Of a DNA stretch of 64,000 nucleotides, positions 19,085 to 28,689 are shown in pieces. The stretch covers positions 1,725,229 through 1,789,228 of the forward strand of contig NZ_NWTM01000001.1 of assembly GCF_004137795.1 (NCBI RefSeq), read 5' to 3'. Within the stretch, counting starts at the first letter, position 1. Each line of letters opens with the position of its first letter. Made by a program: the position numbers and the translations under genes. The notes beneath the pieces are model-generated. The model worked only from the letters and a program-made list of their open reading frames with translations. It had not been told where the DNA came from and made no database searches. The DNA comes from Pectobacterium zantedeschiae. GTDB lineage: Bacteria; Pseudomonadota; Gammaproteobacteria; Enterobacterales; Enterobacteriaceae.

Positions 19085-20819
19085 TTCTCCCACGCAGATT
19101 GCGTTGGACGGGCTGGAGAAGCGCTTTGCCGGACAGGAAAAACCGGCACTGACCAGCCTCACTGCCGAGATACGCAGTGGCGCAGTGACCGGACTTGTCG
19201 GCCCCGATGGTGCAGGGAAAACCACCCTACTACGCATGCTGGCAGGATTATTAACGCCTAGCCACGGCACGCTGCGAGTGGCTAATCTTGACCCCATCAC
19301 AGAGGATCGTCAGCTACATGCCATTCTGGGCTACATGCCGCAGAAGTTCGGTCTGTATGAAGATCTGACGGTAATGGAAAACCTAACGCTGTATGCCGAC
19401 TTACGCGGTATCACTGGCGATGTTCGCAAAGAAACCTTTGATCGTTTGCTGTCATTTACCGACTTAACCCGCTTTACCGACAGACTGGCGGGCAAGCTGT
19501 CTGGCGGCATGAAGCAGAAACTGGGACTGGCTTGTACGCTGCTGGGACAACCTAAGGTACTTCTGCTGGATGAGCCAGGCGTCGGTGTCGACCCCATATC
19601 GCGCCGTGAACTGTGGCAAATGGTGCACGAACTGGCTGACGACGGCATGTTGATCTTGTGGAGTACGTCTTATCTCGATGAAGCAGAACAGTGTCGGGAT
19701 GTGTTGCTGCTGAATGAAGGCGAGCTGCTGTATCGCGGTGCGCCAAGCGATCTGACCGCACGCATGGCGGGACGCTGCATTCTGGTTGATACCGGAACTC
19801 GCCGACATCGGGATGTCTTGCAGGAAGCGCTACGTCTGCCACAGGTCAGTGACGGCGTGATTCAGGGGCAATACGTCAGGCTGATGCTAAAACCGGAGGC
19901 AGATCGGGCATCTCTGCTTTCAGCGTTGCATCTGGAAGCTGGCAGCCTGCACGATACCGATCCGCGCTTTGAGGATGCGTTTATCGATCTGTTGGGCGGC
20001 GGCCCAGCCAATGATTCATCGCTGGCGGGCATCATGCCACAGATTGACGTCAGCGGCGGTGAGACGGTGATTGAGGCACAGGCGCTGACGAAAAAATTTG
20101 GCGATTTCGCCGCGACCGATCACGTCAGTTTTCAGGTGAAACGAGGTGAAATTTTCGGTCTCCTCGGCCCGAACGGTGCAGGTAAATCAACCACCTTCAA
20201 AATGATGTGTGGCCTGCTGGTGCCAACCGAGGGCAAAGCGCTGGTGCTCGATATGGATCTGAAAACCAGCTCCGGCAAAGCACGCCAACATTTGGGCTAC
20301 ATGGCGCAAAAATTCTCGCTCTACGGTAACCTGACCGTCGAACAGAATCTGCGGTTTTTCTCCGGTGTTTATGGGCTAACGGGCAAAGCGCAGCGCGATA
20401 AAATGGCCGGTATGACCGAAGCCTTCAACTTTCAACCAATTTACCGCCAAACGCCGGATGCTCTGCCGTTGGGCTTCAAACAGCGCCTGGCGCTAGCCTG
20501 TGCGCTGATGCACGAACCCGATATTCTGTTTCTCGACGAACCGACCTCCGGTGTCGATCCGCTAACCCGACGCGAGTTCTGGATACACATCAACGGCATG
20601 GTCAATCGCGGTGTGACTGTCATGGTCACCACCCACTTTATGGACGAAGCCGAATACTGTGACCGCATCGGGCTGGTGTATCGCGGCAAACTGATCGCCA
20701 GCGGTACACCGGACGAGTTGAAACATCAAGCTGCCAGCACACAAACACCATCGCCAACAATGGAAGAAGCATTTATTACGCTGATTCAGACTTACGATGG
20801 GGAGGCAGAACGTGGCTGA
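19077..20819 (+). CDS. ybhF: YbhF, two-domain ABC exporter ATPase
   Basis: Fused tandem ATPase of 580 residues. Domain 1: Walker [12 protein letters not shown], signature [17 protein letters not shown], Walker [15 protein letters not shown]. Domain 2: Walker [12 protein letters not shown], a degenerate signature ([17 protein letters not shown] instead of LSGG), Walker [14 protein letters not shown] and [13 protein letters not shown]. The ATG at 19077 overlaps ybhG by 8 bp. An ORF that starts further upstream merely runs through ybhG in another phase. It energises YbhS and YbhR; E. coli YbhGFSR exports drugs and cations such as cefoperazone or Na+. Confidence 0.95.
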   Translation: MTDSPTQIALDGLEKRFAGQEKPALTSLTAEIRSGAVTGLVGPDGAGKTTLLRMLAGLLTPSHGTLRVANLDPITEDRQLHAILGYMPQKFGLYEDLTVMENLTLYADLRGITGDVRKETFDRLLSFTDLTRFTDRLAGKLSGGMKQKLGLACTLLGQPKVLLLDEPGVGVDPISRRELWQMVHELADDGMLILWSTSYLDEAEQCRDVLLLNEGELLYRGAPSDLTARMAGRCILVDTGTRRHRDVLQEALRLPQVSDGVIQGQYVRLMLKPEADRASLLSALHLEAGSLHDTDPRFEDAFIDLLGGGPANDSSLAGIMPQIDVSGGETVIEAQALTKKFGDFAATDHVSFQVKRGEIFGLLGPNGAGKSTTFKMMCGLLVPTEGKALVLDMDLKTSSGKARQHLGYMAQKFSLYGNLTVEQNLRFFSGVYGLTGKAQRDKMAGMTEAFNFQPIYRQTPDALPLGFKQRLALACALMHEPDILFLDEPTSGVDPLTRREFWIHINGMVNRGVTVMVTTHFMDEAEYCDRIGLVYRGKLIASGTPDELKHQAASTQTPSPTMEEAFITLIQTYDGEAERG

Positions 20820-21972
20820 ACAGAACAACGCGAACCAGCACGGCAGCACGCATTTTTCCGGTCGTCGTCTTCGGGCGCTATGCCTGAAAGAGACGCGCCA
20901 AATTTTGCGAGATCCCAGCAGCGGGTTAATTGCATTCGTGATTCCGTTGCTGTTGCTGTTTATTTTCGGCTACGGCATCAATCTGGACTCCAGCCGCCTG
21001 CACGTCGGTATTCTGCTGGAACAGCAGAGTGAAGAAGCGCGCGATCTGGCCAATACGTTTGCAGCCTCGCCGTTTATCGCGCCGACCATCAGTAATAACC
21101 GTCAGCAGTTGATTCAGCAAATGCAGGCAGGCAGCATTCGCGGCCTGATCGTGATCCCCACCGATTTTGCCGAACGGCTGGCGCGATCGGGCGATCGCTC
21201 GCCGATTCAGGTCATCACCGACGGCAGCGAACCCAATACGGCAAATTTTGTTCAAGGGTATGCGGAAGGAATCTGGTTGCTGTGGCAACAGCAGCAGGCA
21301 GAAGATCGCGGCCACACGTTCGAACAGCTCATTGAGGTGCAATCACGCTACTGGTTTAATCCGGCGGCCATCAGCCAACATTTCATTATTCCCGGTGCAA
21401 TTACTATCATCATGACGGTGATTGGGGCTATTCTCACCTCTCTGGTGATCGCCCGCGAGTGGGAACGCGGAACGATGGAAGCTCTGCTCTCTACGCAGGT
21501 CACTCGTGCGGAGCTGCTGCTATCTAAACTCATCCCATATTACGTCCTTGGGATGATCGCCATGACGCTGTGTATTCTGGTCTCAACCTTCATCATGCAG
21601 GTGCCCTATCGCGGCTCACTGATTTTGCTGTTTATTATCAGTAGCCTGTTTCTTGCCAGCACGCTGGGTATGGGGTTACTGATTTCCACCCTCACCCGCA
21701 ACCAGTTCAACGCCGCCATGGTGGCGCTGAATGCGGCATTTCTACCCGCCATCATGCTGTCTGGCTTTATTTTTGAAATCGACAGCATGCCGGAATTTGT
21801 CCGAGGCGTGTCATACATCATTCCGGCGCGCTATTTCGTCAGTACGCTACAAACGCTGTTTCTCGCGGGAAATATCGGTACGGTGCTGATAACTAACCTG
21901 CTGTTTCTGATTCTTTCCGCGGTTGTATTCATTGGTCTGACGGCCTGGCAAACACGACGCAGACTGGATTAG
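20812..21972 (+). CDS. ybhS: YbhS, ABC exporter permease
   Basis: Inner-membrane ABC-2 type permease, about 386 residues. The GTG at 20812 has GGGAGG 7 nt upstream and overlaps the ybhF stop by 8 bp, the same junction as ybhG/ybhF; the ATG at 20797 would lack a good ribosome-binding site. One TM near the N-terminus ([22 protein letters not shown]), a large periplasmic domain, then five TM helices beginning near [28 protein letters not shown]. The ABC-2 pattern [20 protein letters not shown] is intact. Expected to pair with YbhR. Confidence 0.94.
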   Translation: MAEQNNANQHGSTHFSGRRLRALCLKETRQILRDPSSGLIAFVIPLLLLFIFGYGINLDSSRLHVGILLEQQSEEARDLANTFAASPFIAPTISNNRQQLIQQMQAGSIRGLIVIPTDFAERLARSGDRSPIQVITDGSEPNTANFVQGYAEGIWLLWQQQQAEDRGHTFEQLIEVQSRYWFNPAAISQHFIIPGAITIIMTVIGAILTSLVIAREWERGTMEALLSTQVTRAELLLSKLIPYYVLGMIAMTLCILVSTFIMQVPYRGSLILLFIISSLFLASTLGMGLLISTLTRNQFNAAMVALNAAFLPAIMLSGFIFEIDSMPEFVRGVSYIIPARYFVSTLQTLFLAGNIGTVLITNLLFLILSAVVFIGLTAWQTRRRLD

Positions 21973-21981
21973 GGAGCGATT

Positions 21982-23118
21982 ATGTTGCATCGTCTGTGGA
22001 CGTTGATTATTAAAGAACTGCAATCGCTGCTGCGCGATCCGCAAACGCGATCCATTCTGGTGCTGCCTGTTATCCTTCAGGTTTCCCTATTTCCCTTCGC
22101 CGCGACGCTCGACGTGACCAACGCGACCATTGCAATTTATAGCGAAGATAGCGGCCCCCACGCGATAGAGCTGACACAGCGCTTTGCCAAAGCAAAATCC
22201 TTTTCTCACGTACTCATGCTGCATAGTTCGCAAGACGTGGCACCGACGCTGGATAATCAGCACGCACTTCTCATTCTGCGTTTCCCACCACAGTTCTCGC
22301 GAGATATAGCCAGCGGAAACAGCGCCTCGCTTCAGCTTATTCTGGATGGCCGACGCTCTAACAGCGCACAGATCGCTGCCAACGACGTACAGCATATCGT
22401 TCGTGATTATCAGTTGGAATTGCTGGCAGCCAGACCGGCTCAAAGCAGCGCTAATCAGAGCAATTTATTTCATAACAACAGCGAGCTGGTGGTACGCCAC
22501 TGGTATAACCCAAATCTGGACTATAAATGGTTTGTGGTGCCATCGCTCATTGCCATGATAACTACTATCGGCGTGCTGATTGTCACCGCCCTCTCCGTCG
22601 CGCGTGAGCGAGAACAAGGCACGTTGGAACAATTACTGGTTTCGCCGCTGTCTACCAGTCAGATCTTCATTGGCAAAGCCGTGCCTGCACTGATTGTCGC
22701 CACGTTTCAGGCCACGATCGTACTGCTGGCGGGCATACTGATATACCATATTCCTTTCGCCGGATCGCTGCTGCTGTTTTACACCACGATGCTGATCTAT
22801 GGCCTGTCTCTGGTCGGCTTCGGCCTGCTGATTTCCTCGCTTTGTTCAACACAACAGCAGGCCTTTATCGGCGTATTCGTCTTTCTGATGCCTGCGATTC
22901 TGCTTTCCGGCTATGTCTCACCGGTTGAGAACATGCCGATTTGGTTGCAGCACATCACCTGGGTGAACCCCATCCGTCACTTCACCGATATAACGAAGCA
23001 GATTTACCTCAAGGACGCGGACTTCAGCATTATCTGGGGCAGTTTATGGCCATTGCTCATCATCACGCTGACCACCGGTTCGGCAGCCTACGCTATTTTT
23101 CGACGGAATATTGCTTAA
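21982..23118 (+). CDS. ybhR: YbhR, ABC exporter permease
   Basis: Second ABC-2 permease, 378 residues, same architecture as YbhS: N-terminal TM, periplasmic domain (about 40-175), five TM helices, and the motif [25 protein letters not shown] lies 6-7 nt before the ATG and the gap to ybhS is 9 nt. Last gene of the ybhGFSR operon; the hairpin at 23147 follows. Confidence 0.95.
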   Translation: MLHRLWTLIIKELQSLLRDPQTRSILVLPVILQVSLFPFAATLDVTNATIAIYSEDSGPHAIELTQRFAKAKSFSHVLMLHSSQDVAPTLDNQHALLILRFPPQFSRDIASGNSASLQLILDGRRSNSAQIAANDVQHIVRDYQLELLAARPAQSSANQSNLFHNNSELVVRHWYNPNLDYKWFVVPSLIAMITTIGVLIVTALSVAREREQGTLEQLLVSPLSTSQIFIGKAVPALIVATFQATIVLLAGILIYHIPFAGSLLLFYTTMLIYGLSLVGFGLLISSLCSTQQQAFIGVFVFLMPAILLSGYVSPVENMPIWLQHITWVNPIRHFTDITKQIYLKDADFSIIWGSLWPLLIITLTTGSAAYAIFRRNIA

Positions 23119-23146
23119 ATATATCGGGGAATGACAGGAAGGGAAC

Positions 23147-23174
23147 GATCTGGCGCGACTCTTCGCGCCAGATC
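23147..23174. terminator. Hairpin between convergent ybhR and ybhL
   Basis: GATCTGGCGCGA and TCGCGCCAGATC form a perfect 12-bp GC-rich stem with a CTCT loop. It lies between the two converging stops (23118 and 23187). Neither side has a T tract, so it may act as a weak bidirectional terminator or transcript-stabilising end. Confidence 0.6.
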
Positions 23175-23186
23175 GCTGATGTAAAA

Positions 23187-23894
23187 TTAACGACGATTAC
23201 CGAAAATACGCAACAGCATCAGGAACAGGTTGATAAAGTCGAGATACAGGGTCAACGCGCCCACGATGGAATATTTACGGAAGCTATCTTTGTCATCAAC
23301 AGACAACTGCTCGCCGATGTTTTTCAGCTTCTGGGTGTCATACGCGGTCAAACCGACAAACACCACCACACCGATATAGGTTACTGCCCACATCAGCGCT
23401 TCACTTTTCAGCCACAGGTTCACCAGCGAAGCCAGTACAATCCCGATCAGCGCCATAAACAACATGCTGCCAAAGCCGCTTAAATCACGCTTCGTGGTGT
23501 AGCCGTACAGACTCATCGCACCGAACATCCCTGCCGTAATGACAAAGGTGCTGGCAATAGATTCACCGGAGTACATGATGAAAATGCTGGAGAGCGTCAG
23601 CCCCGTCAGCGCCGAATAGAGCATAAACAGCGACGTAGCGACCGCACCGCTCAGACGCTGAACCATGCCGGAAATAACAAAGACCAGCCCCAGTTGGGCA
23701 ATGATCAGTCCGAAGAAAGTGATCTGGCTGGAAAAAACAAAATTCAGTACGGCAGGCGTATTCGCCGCGTACCACGAAACGAATGCCGTCAGCAGCAGGC
23801 CGCAGGTCATCCAGCCATAAACTTGTGCCATATAGGCTTGGAGACCAGACTGCGAGCGCTCAACGATTGAACCCGAGCGTGGATATCTGTCCAT
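23187..23894 (-). CDS. ybhL: YbhL, Bax inhibitor-1 family membrane protein
   Basis: Inner-membrane protein of 235 residues with seven TM helices, in the BI-1/YccA family. Start chosen at MDRYPRSGSIVERSQSG, which matches E. coli YbhL; upstream codons in the same frame are non-conserved. Family signatures include LFMLYSALTGLTLSSIF, GYTTKRDLSGFGSMLFMALIG and the C-terminal FINLFLMLLRIFGNRR. The aspartates of the pH-sensing calcium-leak site known in bacterial BI-1 (GLTAYDTQKL, LTLYLDF) are present. The physiological role in enterobacteria is not settled. Confidence 0.95.
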   Translation of the reverse strand: MDRYPRSGSIVERSQSGLQAYMAQVYGWMTCGLLLTAFVSWYAANTPAVLNFVFSSQITFFGLIIAQLGLVFVISGMVQRLSGAVATSLFMLYSALTGLTLSSIFIMYSGESIASTFVITAGMFGAMSLYGYTTKRDLSGFGSMLFMALIGIVLASLVNLWLKSEALMWAVTYIGVVVFVGLTAYDTQKLKNIGEQLSVDDKDSFRKYSIVGALTLYLDFINLFLMLLRIFGNRR

Positions 23895-24006
23895 GATGTT
23901 ACCTTTGCATAAAGTTATCTGATTAACGCGGCGCGAACCGCCTGATTGGGGGATCGAGACTGAATATTCTCTCCCCGCCATCCTTTTATCCTAACACAGA
24001 AATCAA

Positions 24007-24459
24007 CTACCAGCGCTGCGCGGCCTGTTTATCACTGTCACGGGACTCCACCCAATGCTCACCTTCCGGCGTGGCTTCCCGCTTCCAAAATGGCGCACGG
24101 GTTTTCAGGTAATCCATGATGAATTGAGCTGCATCAAATGCGGCGCTGCGGTGGGCGGCACTGACGCCGACAAACACAATTTCATCCCCCGGATAAAGTG
24201 CGCCTACCCGATGAATCACGCTCACACGTGGCAGTTCCCAGCGTTCGCGTGCCAGCTCAACAATCTCCGCCAGCGCTTTTTCCGTCATGCCGGGATAATG
24301 TTCCAACGTGAGTGCGCTGACGTTTTTCGCCAGATTGTGATTACGCACTTTGCCAGTGAACGTCACTACCGCACCGTCTTCATCACACTGTGACAGCCAC
24401 TGGTACTCATCACCCACGTTGAAGTTCTCTTCGCCGACCCGAATGCGCGTTTCTGCCAC
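24007..24459 (-). CDS. moaE: Molybdopterin synthase catalytic subunit MoaE
   Basis: Large subunit of molybdopterin synthase, which inserts two sulfurs into cyclic pyranopterin monophosphate using MoaD thiocarboxylate. 150 residues, nearly colinear with E. coli MoaE (GAVVTFTGKVRNHNL, LEHYPGMTEKALAEI, FIMDYLKTRAPFWKRE with the catalytic lysines). The true start is GTG at 24459 (M-A-E-T), with GGGAGG 6 nt upstream inside moaD; the TTG at 24465 is an unlikely alternative. Last gene of the moa operon. Confidence 0.97.
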   Translation of the reverse strand: MAETRIRVGEENFNVGDEYQWLSQCDEDGAVVTFTGKVRNHNLAKNVSALTLEHYPGMTEKALAEIVELARERWELPRVSVIHRVGALYPGDEIVFVGVSAAHRSAAFDAAQFIMDYLKTRAPFWKREATPEGEHWVESRDSDKQAAQRW

Positions 24460-24461
24460 GA

Positions 24462-24707
24462 TCAACCTCCCGTTACTGGTGGGAAAAAGGCAACTTCATC
24501 ACCGTCCTGTAGCGGATGAGTCAGCTCAACCAACGATTGATTGACCGCCGCCAACAGCTTGCCGGGCTCCAATGCTAATTCCCAACGCGGACCACGCAGA
24601 CACAGCGCCTGTCGAACATCCTCCACAGTGCCATAATCCGCAGGCAGAGACAGACTGTCTGTTTCGATCAGTTCACGCACCTGTGCAAAAAACAGAATCT
24701 TAATCAT
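24462..24707 (-). CDS. moaD: Molybdopterin synthase sulfur carrier MoaD
   Basis: Ubiquitin-fold sulfur carrier, 81 residues, ending in the required Gly-Gly (PPVTGG) that is adenylated by MoeB and thiocarboxylated. Starts [13 protein letters not shown]; its ATG overlaps the moaC stop by 4 bp. Upstream in-frame codons belong to moaC in another phase and are not coding here. Confidence 0.97.
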   Translation of the reverse strand: MIKILFFAQVRELIETDSLSLPADYGTVEDVRQALCLRGPRWELALEPGKLLAAVNQSLVELTHPLQDGDEVAFFPPVTGG

Positions 24708-25198
24708 GACCCCTCCGCCGTAAAATCCCCGGACTTTCCGCCGCTCTTCGCCAACAGACGTACCGGGCCGATCACCATATCTTTCTGCACGGCCTTGCAC
24801 ATGTCATAGATGGTTAACGCAGCAACAGAGGCGGCAGTCAGCGCTTCCATCTCCACGCCGGTTTTGCCCGTCAGGCGACAAACGGACTCGATACGAACGC
24901 GATTGTGCTCCGGCTGTGCTTCCAGCTCGACAGCGACTTTACTCAGCAGCAACGGATGGCAGAGTGGGATCAGTTCCCAGGTACGTTTCGCAGCCTGAAT
25001 CCCAGCGATGCGTGCGGTGGCGAACACATCACCTTTATGGTGGCTACCGGCAATAATCATCGCCAGCGTCTGTGGAGCCATTTCAACGAAGGCTTCTGCG
25101 CGGGCTTCACGCACGGTTTCCGCTTTGGCGGAAACATCCACCATTGCAGCTTCGCCAGCGGCGTTAATGTGGGTCAATTGTGGCTTAGATGATGACAT
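24704..25198 (-). CDS. moaC: Cyclic pyranopterin monophosphate synthase MoaC
   Basis: With MoaA converts GTP to cyclic pyranopterin monophosphate. 164 residues with the conserved [16 protein letters not shown] start, [27 protein letters not shown] and [12 protein letters not shown] motifs that build the active site. It follows moaB by 18 nt and overlaps moaD (ATGA). Confidence 0.97.
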   Translation of the reverse strand: MSSSKPQLTHINAAGEAAMVDVSAKAETVREARAEAFVEMAPQTLAMIIAGSHHKGDVFATARIAGIQAAKRTWELIPLCHPLLLSKVAVELEAQPEHNRVRIESVCRLTGKTGVEMEALTAASVAALTIYDMCKAVQKDMVIGPVRLLAKSGGKSGDFTAEGS

Positions 25199-25216
25199 AG
25201 TGAATAAGGCTTACCG

Positions 25217-25735
25217 TTAAGAGAATTTTTTTACGTGCGGGTAAAAATTGCACGGTTTCTGACGCGCATCCAATTGTTCCTGAATGATGCGTTCCCATGC
25301 AGTTCGGCAGGCACGAGTCGAACCCGGCATGGCGAAAATCACCGTCTGATTAGCCAGACCGGCAAGCGCACGGGATTGTAGCGTCGCCGTACCAATATCT
25401 TCATAGGACACCATGCGAAACAGTTCGCCGAAACCTTCTATTTCCCGGTCGAACAAGACACTAATGGCTTCCGGCACCACATCCCCTGCGGTAAAGCCCG
25501 TGCCACCGTTAATCAAAATACCCTGCACATTGTCGCGGGCAATCCACGCCGAGACTTGTGCCCGAATCTGATACAGGTTCTCTTTCACAATGGCGCTGTC
25601 GACAATATGATGCCCTGCGGACTGCGCCGCTTCGCGTAGATAGTCGCCGGAGGTATCGTCTTCCGCCGTACGGCGTTCAGACACGGTCAATACCGCAAGG
25701 TTGAGAGAAACGAATTCGCTGCTGACTTTGCTCAT
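25217..25735 (-). CDS. moaB: MoaB, MogA-like protein of the moa operon
   Basis: Homologue of the molybdopterin adenylyltransferase MogA; in E. coli MoaB is dispensable and its activity is uncertain. 172 residues; the MPT-binding motif NGGTGFTAGDVVPEAI and FAMPGSTRACRTAWE are conserved. Sits between moaA and moaC. Confidence 0.96.
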   Translation of the reverse strand: MSKVSSEFVSLNLAVLTVSERRTAEDDTSGDYLREAAQSAGHHIVDSAIVKENLYQIRAQVSAWIARDNVQGILINGGTGFTAGDVVPEAISVLFDREIEGFGELFRMVSYEDIGTATLQSRALAGLANQTVIFAMPGSTRACRTAWERIIQEQLDARQKPCNFYPHVKKFS

Positions 25736-25769
25736 GTCAGGCTCCTTTAAGAATCAGTGATGTCGCGGA

Positions 25770-26759
25770 TTAACCGCCGATAAAAGACAGATTTTGCGTA
25801 ATGCCGCTATTGCCTTCATGCAAGAAGTGGGTTTGCTTCTTCGTCAACAGTCCGCCCGAGATTCGCATTTTCAAATCCTCGAGATAACGATCGTCGGCCA
25901 GCAAATCGCGTAAAGGAATGCCCTGTTCGCCAAAGAGGCACAAATGCAGATTACCGATAGCAGACACGCGAAGGCGGTTGCAGCTCAGGCAAAAATCTTT
26001 CTCATACGGCATGATCAGCCCGATTTCACCCTGATAGTCTGGATGGCAGAACACCTGAGCCGGGCCGTCGCTGCGTGCGCGTTGCTGCTGTTGCCACCCT
26101 TGCTGCAATAGCTGCTGACGAATCACCTCACCGGAAACGTGATGACGGCGAAACAGATCCCCGCCCTCGCCTGTTTCCATCAGTTCAATAAAGCGAAGTT
26201 GAATCGGGCGATGTTTAATCCATTCGAGAAAGGTGTGCAGACTGCCCACGTTCACATCACGCATCAGCACGGTGTTGACCTTGACCTTGGCAAAGCCGCA
26301 GTCAAATGCTGCATCGATACCGTCCATCACCTGACGGAATTTATCCTGCCCGGTAATCGCATGAAACTGGCGGGCATCAAGACTGTCGACGCTGACATTC
26401 AGCGCGGTCAGGCCAGCATCACGCCATTGAGCAACATCGCGTGCCAGACGGTAACCATTGGTGGTAACCGCCAGCGTACGAATAGCTGGGTTTTCACGGA
26501 TCGCAGCAATAATATCGACGAAGTCACGACGCAGAGACGGTTCACCGCCGGTAAGACGAACTTTTTCCGTCCCCAATTCAGCAAAAGCGCGGCTGACGCG
26601 ACGAATCTCATCGAGTGACAAAAAGCGATGTGGATTGGTGCCATTGGCCTGATAACCATCTGGCAAACAGTAGGTACAGCGAAAATTGCAAACGTCTGTG
26701 ATAGACAGACGCAAATAGTAAAACTTGCGCGCAAACGCATCAGTCAGTTGACTCACCAT
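25770..26759 (-). CDS. moaA: GTP 3',8-cyclase MoaA
   Basis: Radical-SAM enzyme for the first step of molybdenum cofactor synthesis. 329 residues from [19 protein letters not shown]. The N-terminal [4Fe-4S] motif is C24-X3-C28-X2-C31 ([11 protein letters not shown]); the C-terminal substrate cluster is in [18 protein letters not shown]; the protein ends in the flexible GG tail (LSFIGG). The in-frame extension upstream of 26759 would run through the riboswitch and is rejected. First gene of moaABCDE, with GGAAAGG before the ATG. Confidence 0.97.
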   Translation of the reverse strand: MVSQLTDAFARKFYYLRLSITDVCNFRCTYCLPDGYQANGTNPHRFLSLDEIRRVSRAFAELGTEKVRLTGGEPSLRRDFVDIIAAIRENPAIRTLAVTTNGYRLARDVAQWRDAGLTALNVSVDSLDARQFHAITGQDKFRQVMDGIDAAFDCGFAKVKVNTVLMRDVNVGSLHTFLEWIKHRPIQLRFIELMETGEGGDLFRRHHVSGEVIRQQLLQQGWQQQQRARSDGPAQVFCHPDYQGEIGLIMPYEKDFCLSCNRLRVSAIGNLHLCLFGEQGIPLRDLLADDRYLEDLKMRISGGLLTKKQTHFLHEGNSGITQNLSFIGG

Positions 26760-26794
26760 AAACACCTTTCCAAATACGGGAGATGCAGGCATTT

Positions 26795-26884
26795 CTACCT
26801 CGCACCCTGGTGACCGCGAAGGCCACGGCCAAGGCACCGTATCACGCGCAATAAACGCATCACTTAGGCACCAAGGCTAGGAGT
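26795..26884 (-). ncRNA. Moco riboswitch in the moaA leader
   Basis: The leftward transcript from 26884 reads ACTCCTAGCCTTGGTGCC, then a variable stem, GGTGCCTTGGCC, a GTGGCC-TTCGC-GGTCAC hairpin, and the end GGGTGCGAGGTAGAAATGCC, about 35 nt before the moaA start. This matches my memory of the Moco (molybdenum cofactor) RNA motif that precedes E. coli moaA and represses translation when cofactor is plentiful. The assignment rests on motif recall and position; an Rfam RF01055 covariance search would decide it. Confidence 0.72.
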
Positions 26885-26990
26885 TTGATTCCCATTGGTT
26901 TCCATCGAACAGCGGCAGGATAACCAGTAAAGAACCGTGATTTCATTGAGCAGTTTACTGCGAAAAAGCGCCGCTAACCACTCTCAAAAT

Positions 26991-27014
26991 CGGTATATAA
27001 AACAATATATAGCG
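26991..27014. promoter_or_regulatory. ModE (molybdate regulator) binding site
   Basis: CGGTATATA - AAACAA - TATATAGCG: two half-sites of the ModE consensus CGnTATATA-N6-TATATAnCG, with 8 of 9 arm pairs complementary. It lies about 105 nt upstream of the riboswitch, where the moaA promoter is expected; in E. coli ModE-molybdate activates moaABCDE. The remaining spacer up to the repeat at 27138 shows no gene. Confidence 0.8.
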
Positions 27015-27137
27015 CATTTTCAATACCTTATGACGCACAGCATACGGGAAAATCTGCGGTGAAAATTGTCTCAGGTCATGCCTGTGCAAGGATTTTTCGC
27101 CTTTTAAGTCGAAATCAGCTACCTTAGCGGCAATTGT

Positions 27138-27280
27138 TATACCCTCAATAATTCGAGCTTCAGGACAAAACGAGTTCGTTTTGAATAACGCGAAGCGTTA
27201 GCCCTTTAGGGCGAGGCCTACGACGGGCCGAGTATTTGAACGCGGCCAACGTTCATGCAACTTGAAGTATGACGGGTACA
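27138..27280. repeat. Enterobacterial intergenic repeat, short copy
   Basis: Starts TATACCCTCAATAATTCGAG and ends CAACTTGAAGTATGACGGGTACA; the two ends are imperfect inverted repeats of each other. The interior carries CAGGACAAAA, a short palindromic block, GGGCGAGGCCTACGACGGGCCGAGTATTTGAACGC split by small differences, and GCCAACG. The same ends and core recur at 47866-48136. It looks like a non-autonomous MITE-type element common between genes of Pectobacterium and relatives. It lies just upstream of ybhK, whose start is 42 nt beyond it. Confidence 0.8.
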
Positions 27281-27321
27281 CACGTTATTCATATTCCTCT
27301 GACTCATTCACAAGGTTTTCT

Positions 27322-28254
27322 ATGCGCAATCGCACGTTGGCCGACCTCGACAGGGTTGTCGCACTAGGAGGCGGACACGGTTTAGGCCGTGTGATGTCTT
27401 CACTCTCTTCCCTGGGTTCACGGCTAACCGGAATTGTCACGACCACGGATAACGGCGGGTCTACTGGCCGCATCCGTCGCTCCGAAGGCGGTATTGCCTG
27501 GGGTGATACCCGCAACTGTCTGAACCAGTTGATCACGACACCTAGTGTGGCGTCCGCGATGTTTGAATACCGCTTTAACGGTAACGGCGAACTTGCCGGA
27601 CACAATCTGGGTAACCTGATGTTAAAAGCGCTCGACCACCTGAGCGTACGCCCGCTGGAAGCGATCAACCTGATTCGTAACCTGCTCAAGGTGGACGCCT
27701 TTTTAATTCCGATGTCCGAGCATCCCGTCGACTTGATGGCAATTGATGAACAGGGTAACCCTGTTTATGGCGAAGTCGAGATCGATCAACTGGCGGCCTT
27801 ACCGCAAGATCTGATGCTGTATCCGACCGTCCCAGCAACATGTGAGGCCATTGATGCCATCGCCAAGGCCGATTTGATTTTGATTGGCCCCGGTAGTTTC
27901 CTGACCAGTCTGATGCCGCTGCTGCTGCTAGAAGAGCTAACACAGGCGCTCCGCCGTACGTCAGCGCCTATGGTTTATATCGGCAATTTGGGTGATGAGC
28001 AAAGTAACCCCGCCGCCCGTCTGACGCTGGCGGAGAAACTGGCTTGGATTGAGCGCAAAGTGGGGAAACCGGTTATTGATGCGGCAATCATCGGTCCGAA
28101 AGTCGATATCGGTCAGATCAATAACCGCCTAATCGTACAGCAGGCGCTGGCCGCAGAGGATGTGCCCCATCATCACGACCGTCAATTACTACGTCAAGCC
28201 ATCGATCGTGCACTACAGCTATTAGGGTCTCAATCCCGCAACCACGGCGTATAA
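27322..28254 (+). CDS. ybhK: YbhK/YvcK family protein (gluconeogenesis factor)
   Basis: CofD-like fold protein of 310 residues; the B. subtilis relative YvcK binds UDP-sugars and is needed on gluconeogenic carbon sources. Starts [25 protein letters not shown] as in E. coli Ybh[12 protein letters not shown] and RNCLNQLI are the conserved nucleotide-binding signatures. The longer frame from 27262 begins inside the repeat element and is rejected. Its 3' end overlaps the convergent VOC gene by 25 bp. Confidence 0.94.
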   Translation: MRNRTLADLDRVVALGGGHGLGRVMSSLSSLGSRLTGIVTTTDNGGSTGRIRRSEGGIAWGDTRNCLNQLITTPSVASAMFEYRFNGNGELAGHNLGNLMLKALDHLSVRPLEAINLIRNLLKVDAFLIPMSEHPVDLMAIDEQGNPVYGEVEIDQLAALPQDLMLYPTVPATCEAIDAIAKADLILIGPGSFLTSLMPLLLLEELTQALRRTSAPMVYIGNLGDEQSNPAARLTLAEKLAWIERKVGKPVIDAAIIGPKVDIGQINNRLIVQQALAAEDVPHHHDRQLLRQAIDRALQLLGSQSRNHGV

Positions 28255-28664
28255 GTCACGCCAATCAGAATCCCTTCGGGGCTCAGGAAACGTGTTACCT
28301 GCTGGCCCCAAGGTTCAAGACGGTTTTCTACCAGCAGTTCATAGCCTTGCTCTTTCAGCGTGTTGGTTGCTTCCGTCATCTCAGCCACTTCAAACTCTAG
28401 CCAGCTTTGCGGTTCAGGATGTGATGCAGGCCAGTTACCTTGCCCAAAACAGGATTCGCTGGCCTGTGATAGCGGCCACAGGGCGAAATGCTTCACGCCG
28501 TCCATCACATCGGTCACCAAATAGTCACTCCCTTCTGCAACAGGTTTCAGCGGCAACTTCAGCGTATCAACATAGAGCGCATGGCTGGCGGAAAGTGATT
28601 TCACGATCGGCCCGAAACCCGCCACAAACAACACGTCTACACCCGGTATAGAATGATCCATCAT
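28230..28664 (-). CDS. VOC (glyoxalase/bleomycin-resistance) family protein
   Basis: Single-domain VOC protein of 144 residues: two beta-alpha-beta-beta-beta units ([18 protein letters not shown] ... [27 protein letters not shown] ... [17 protein letters not shown]). No N-terminal metal His is evident, so the function (enzyme or binding protein) cannot be assigned. GAGG 4 nt before ATG at 28664. It follows uvrB by only 25 bp and is probably co-transcribed with it; its end overlaps ybhK tail to tail. Confidence 0.85.
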   Translation of the reverse strand: MMDHSIPGVDVLFVAGFGPIVKSLSASHALYVDTLKLPLKPVAEGSDYLVTDVMDGVKHFALWPLSQASESCFGQGNWPASHPEPQSWLEFEVAEMTEATNTLKEQGYELLVENRLEPWGQQVTRFLSPEGILIGVTYTPWLRD

Positions 28665-28689
28665 TGATCCTCAGTGAGCACTTGCATCG

